A stretch of 64,000 nt of DNA from Palsa-360 sp963719875 (GTDB taxonomy: Bacteria > Acidobacteriota > Terriglobia > Acidiferrales > UBA7541), in NCBI GenBank assembly GCA_963719875.1, contig CAVRDJ010000004.1, positions 1,240,001 through 1,304,000 of the forward strand, read 5' to 3'. The translations under genes and the position numbers were made by a program. Below, piece after piece: positions 61,815 through 64,000 of the stretch. The stretch's first letter is position 1, and each line of letters starts with the position of its first letter. The notes under the pieces are model-generated. The model did no database searches and was not told the DNA's origin. It saw nothing but the letters and a program-made list of their open reading frames with translations.

Positions 61815-62810
61815 TCACGCCCGCATGCTCGGATCGGTGGCGCGGTACCACGCGACAAATTTCTGCAGGCCTTCCTCCAGCGTTGTTTGCGGGCGGTAGC
61901 CGAGCAGCTTCCCGGCTTTTGAAATGTCGGCCCACGTCAGGGGTACGTCGCCCAGCTGCGGAGCTTCCCGCTGAATAATCGCTTTCTTTCCGGTCGCGTG
62001 TTCGAGCATGCGCACCAGTTCCGAAAGCTTTACGGGTTGTGAATTACCAAGATTGCAAATTTCAAAAGGTGCTACGTTCGTGGAAGAGAAATCGTAATCG
62101 AGCGCGCCGAGGACGCCTGCGACAATGTCGTCCACGTACGTGTAATCCCGCCCCGTTTCTCCGTCGCCGAAAATGGGGAGCGGCTTTCCCGCCTCCATTC
62201 GAGCGACGAACTTGTGAATGGCAAGGTCGGGCCGCTGCCGTGGTCCGTACACGGTGAAAAATCGCAGAGCCATCACCGGCAGTTTGTAAAGATGCGCGTA
62301 CGTGTAGCAAAACAATTCCCCCGCGAGTTTGGTGGCGGCGTACGGCGAAATCGGAAGCAGGCCGGATTGCTCTTCGGAAAAAGGCACCCGGCTGCCGGCG
62401 CCGTACACGGAGCTCGAAGACCCGAAGATCAGCCGCGGGACGTGGAATTCCCTGCAGAGCTCGAGCAAATTCACCGTGCCGGCCACGTTCACCCGCTCAT
62501 AGAGCCGCGGTTGCTCAATCGAGGGGCGAACGCCGGCCCGCGCCGCAAGGTGAATGATTGCATCCGGCCGAACGCTGGCCACGGTTTCCCGCAGGCGGTC
62601 CATCGCACAAATGTCTTCATCGAAAAAATCGAAGCGTCCGATTTTCCGGATCGATTCGAGATTGGCTTTTTTCCACGTGGGCGAATAGAACTCGTCGAGG
62701 TTGTCCACGATGCTCAGTCGAGCATGGCTGCGAAGCAACGCTTCCGCCAAATGCGACCCGATGAACCCAGCTCCACCCGTCAGTAAAATGTGCTTCGGAT
62801 TTCCGGCCAC
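61815..62810 (-). CDS. UDP-glucuronate 4-epimerase-like NAD-dependent epimerase
   Basis: GTG 62810 behind GAGGGGG gives 331 aa; a longer reading to 62951 crosses the palindrome. LLTGGAGFIGSHLAEALL (NAD loop), HLAARAGVRPSIEQP, FGSSSSVYGAG (catalytic Ser/Thr region), SPYAATKLAGELFCY (YxxxK) and ALRFFTVYGPRQRPD are typical of UDP-glucuronate 4-epimerases (CapI/LpsL). It makes UDP-galacturonate for polysaccharides. It is separated from the EPS locus by the mobile remnants. Confidence 0.9.
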   Translation of the reverse strand: MAGNPKHILLTGGAGFIGSHLAEALLRSHARLSIVDNLDEFYSPTWKKANLESIRKIGRFDFFDEDICAMDRLRETVASVRPDAIIHLAARAGVRPSIEQPRLYERVNVAGTVNLLELCREFHVPRLIFGSSSSVYGAGSRVPFSEEQSGLLPISPYAATKLAGELFCYTYAHLYKLPVMALRFFTVYGPRQRPDLAIHKFVARMEAGKPLPIFGDGETGRDYTYVDDIVAGVLGALDYDFSSTNVAPFEICNLGNSQPVKLSELVRMLEHATGKKAIIQREAPQLGDVPLTWADISKAGKLLGYRPQTTLEEGLQKFVAWYRATDPSMRA

Positions 62811-62898
62811 GCGTCGATCCCCCTCGGCTTGGAACAAGAACGGGTCAGAGTAACAGCAAATCGCGACGCAGCATAGGCTGCGCCGCCCGAATCCCTGA

Positions 62899-62970
62899 GT
62901 GGCGCAGGCTTCAGCCTGTGGGGGTTCATCCTTGCAAGAACCAAAACCCACAGGCTGAAGCCTGAGCCAC
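62899..62970. repeat. Long palindromic repeat
   Basis: Arms 62899-62922 and 62947-62970 are reverse complements at 23 of 24 positions (GTGGCGCAGGCTTCAGCCTG...), with a 24-bp loop. The GGCTTCAGCCTG core is itself palindromic. It sits just upstream of the epimerase gene; its size suits a REP-like dispersed element or a MITE-like hairpin. Confidence 0.8.
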
Positions 62971-63191
62971 TAAGCGGGAATTAACTCTTTGGCCTTCCGG
63001 CGGTTAATAACATACTCCCATTTGCGTCCAAACGAGCACAATGTTTTCTCCGAGAGGATCATCGGCTCCGAACCGCCCTTCCAGAAGTCCCCGAAACCCG
63101 TTGTCGCCACTCCTCGAACCATATTTTTCAAACACCGCTTCCTCCGGGGTCTTTCCTGGGATCGATTTCTTCATCGCCACAACCGGTGGCT
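62971..63191 (-). other. Region between the palindrome and the IS1380 gene
   Basis: About 220 bp without a gene. It follows the transposase stop and should contain one end of that element; no terminal repeat could be identified because the other end lies outside or is lost. Confidence 0.35.
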
Positions 63192-63878
63192 CTACCCTGC
63201 TCGGATCGTGAGAACCGCCATCCGTTGCACCATCGCTACGAACAGCCGCCGCGTCAGATGACTCTTTGCCAACAATAACCAATAATAGCGGGCATGTTTC
63301 ACCAGCCTCCCGCCCGTCTTCACCAACCGCTGCAGGAGACTCGTCAAAGACCAGTTCCCGATTCTTTGCGGCAAAGCCAGACGCCGCCAAAGGTTTCCCA
63401 GGTTATAGGCAATGATGGTCAGCCATAGCCGCACCTCGTTCGACCGGAACCGGTGACAACTGAGCCGCGTCATCTTCACTGCCTGCTTTCCTTCTTTGAT
63501 CCACTGCTCCGCTGTCCCGCGCTTATTGTAGAACCGCACCACCGCCCGACTCGGCAGCGTCAGATTTGTCACAATGAACCCCACTCGCGGGTACAACTCC
63601 CCGGGATGATGCTCCACCTTCGCCACCACCCGGCGGGCCGTCTTCCAACCAGCCGCCTGATAGAGAAAGCCCTTGTACTCGACCAATGACTTCATGCTCA
63701 CCTTGCCACGCTTTGCCGAATCGTCGATTCGCTTCCGGTTGCGACATCGACGATAGCGGAATGTGGCGTCTACCGCGGAAACAGTCTGTTTGCCATCGCT
63801 CATCGACTGCGAGTTCGCCGGATGCATACCCGTGTGCTGGGGTTCGACTCCTTCGAAGGTTTTCCAGAACCGTCGCAT
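63192..63878 (-). pseudogene. IS1380-type transposase, 3' part
   Basis: The 228-aa frame has the C-terminal part of IS1380 transposases: VRFYNKRGTAEQWIKEGKQAVKMTRLSCHRFRSNEVRLWL and IAYNLGNLWRRLALP to the end LFVAMVQRMAVL. The catalytic Glu region (EQWIKEGK) is there, but the frame starts with unrelated residues at about 63878 and the N-terminal two DDE Asp regions are not in it. Either the 5' part is truncated or frameshifted near the window edge. Confidence 0.8.
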
Positions 63879-64000
63879 CAGGACGGGAATATTAAAGAGT
63901 CCGCCGTTAAGAGTTAGTTTTTGGGCGGGGAACTTAGGCTGGGAGCGGTGAGAGAGGGTGGAAGGCGGCCAGGAGCGCGGAGAAAAAAGCGCACAAAAAA

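Overview
The window (about 57% GC by eye) looks like a chromosomal segment of an Acidobacteriota bacterium, probably of the Koribacter/Terriglobales type. That is an inference from the mix of gene families: a secreted protein with Ig-like and choice-of-anchor-D-like segments, a large Wzx/Wzy-type exopolysaccharide locus with FkbM methyltransferases and a NodU-type carbamoyltransferase, and IS66, IS5, IS1380 and rve-type transposases. No rRNA, tRNA or CRISPR array was seen.

Left part (1-24.5 kb) is an accessory region built around one five-gene cassette that recurs again and again on the + strand. In order the cassette encodes A, a putative Rad52/DdrA-like single-strand annealing protein; B, a 144-aa DUF669-like protein that may bind ssDNA; C, a RecB/Cas4-like PD-(D/E)XK nuclease with four cysteines placed as for an Fe-S cluster; D, a 231-aa protein whose N-terminal half looks DNA-binding; and E, a 76-aa HNH endonuclease. 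The genes overlap by a few bases and are translationally coupled. Two copies are complete (2608-5544 and 16261-19194). Others are partial: C-D-E at 6779-8251, A-B-C at 9845-11263, the 5' part of A at 15484-15873, D-E split by an IS66 at 21162-24465, a C/D scrap at 59838-60100, and a decayed C remnant near 15.0 kb. The three copies of A that keep a 5' end are each preceded by a divergent regulator of a different kind (XRE, then two different ribbon-helix-helix proteins) and by a sigma70-like promoter overlapped by a different operator-like repeat. Between the copies sit defence, toxin and phage-type genes: a RES-domain toxin-like protein, a DUF6922-like/AbiEii pair (toxin broken), a Fic protein, a phage terminase large subunit with a DUF5681 partner, and a SprT-like metalloprotease. 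The layout at 9.85-15.87 kb could be a circular element of about 6 kb opened inside gene A.

Right part (24.7-58.3 kb) is a long exopolysaccharide locus read almost entirely on the - strand. At its promoter-proximal end are a PilZ protein, a NusG/RfaH-like antiterminator, Wza, a GumC/Wzc-like chain-length protein, an ExeA-like ATPase fused to LysM, a tyrosine-kinase-like ATPase with a degenerate Walker A, and the initiating sugar-phosphate transferase. These are followed by glycosyltransferases, methyltransferases, a Wzx flippase, an O-antigen ligase/polymerase, two SGNH hydrolases, a polysaccharide deacetylase, a carbamoyltransferase with two tiny membrane proteins, a secreted glycoside hydrolase, and gmd/fcl for GDP-L-fucose. 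The export and assembly proteins build and secrete a repeat-unit polymer; the SGNH proteins, deacetylase and carbamoyltransferase decorate or trim it. An IS5-type element with CTAG flanks sits inside.

Right edge (58.9-64 kb) holds an atypical response regulator, the last cassette scrap fused to a transposase fragment, an rve transposase, a UDP-glucuronate 4-epimerase-like gene, a long palindrome, and the 3' part of an IS1380 transposase.
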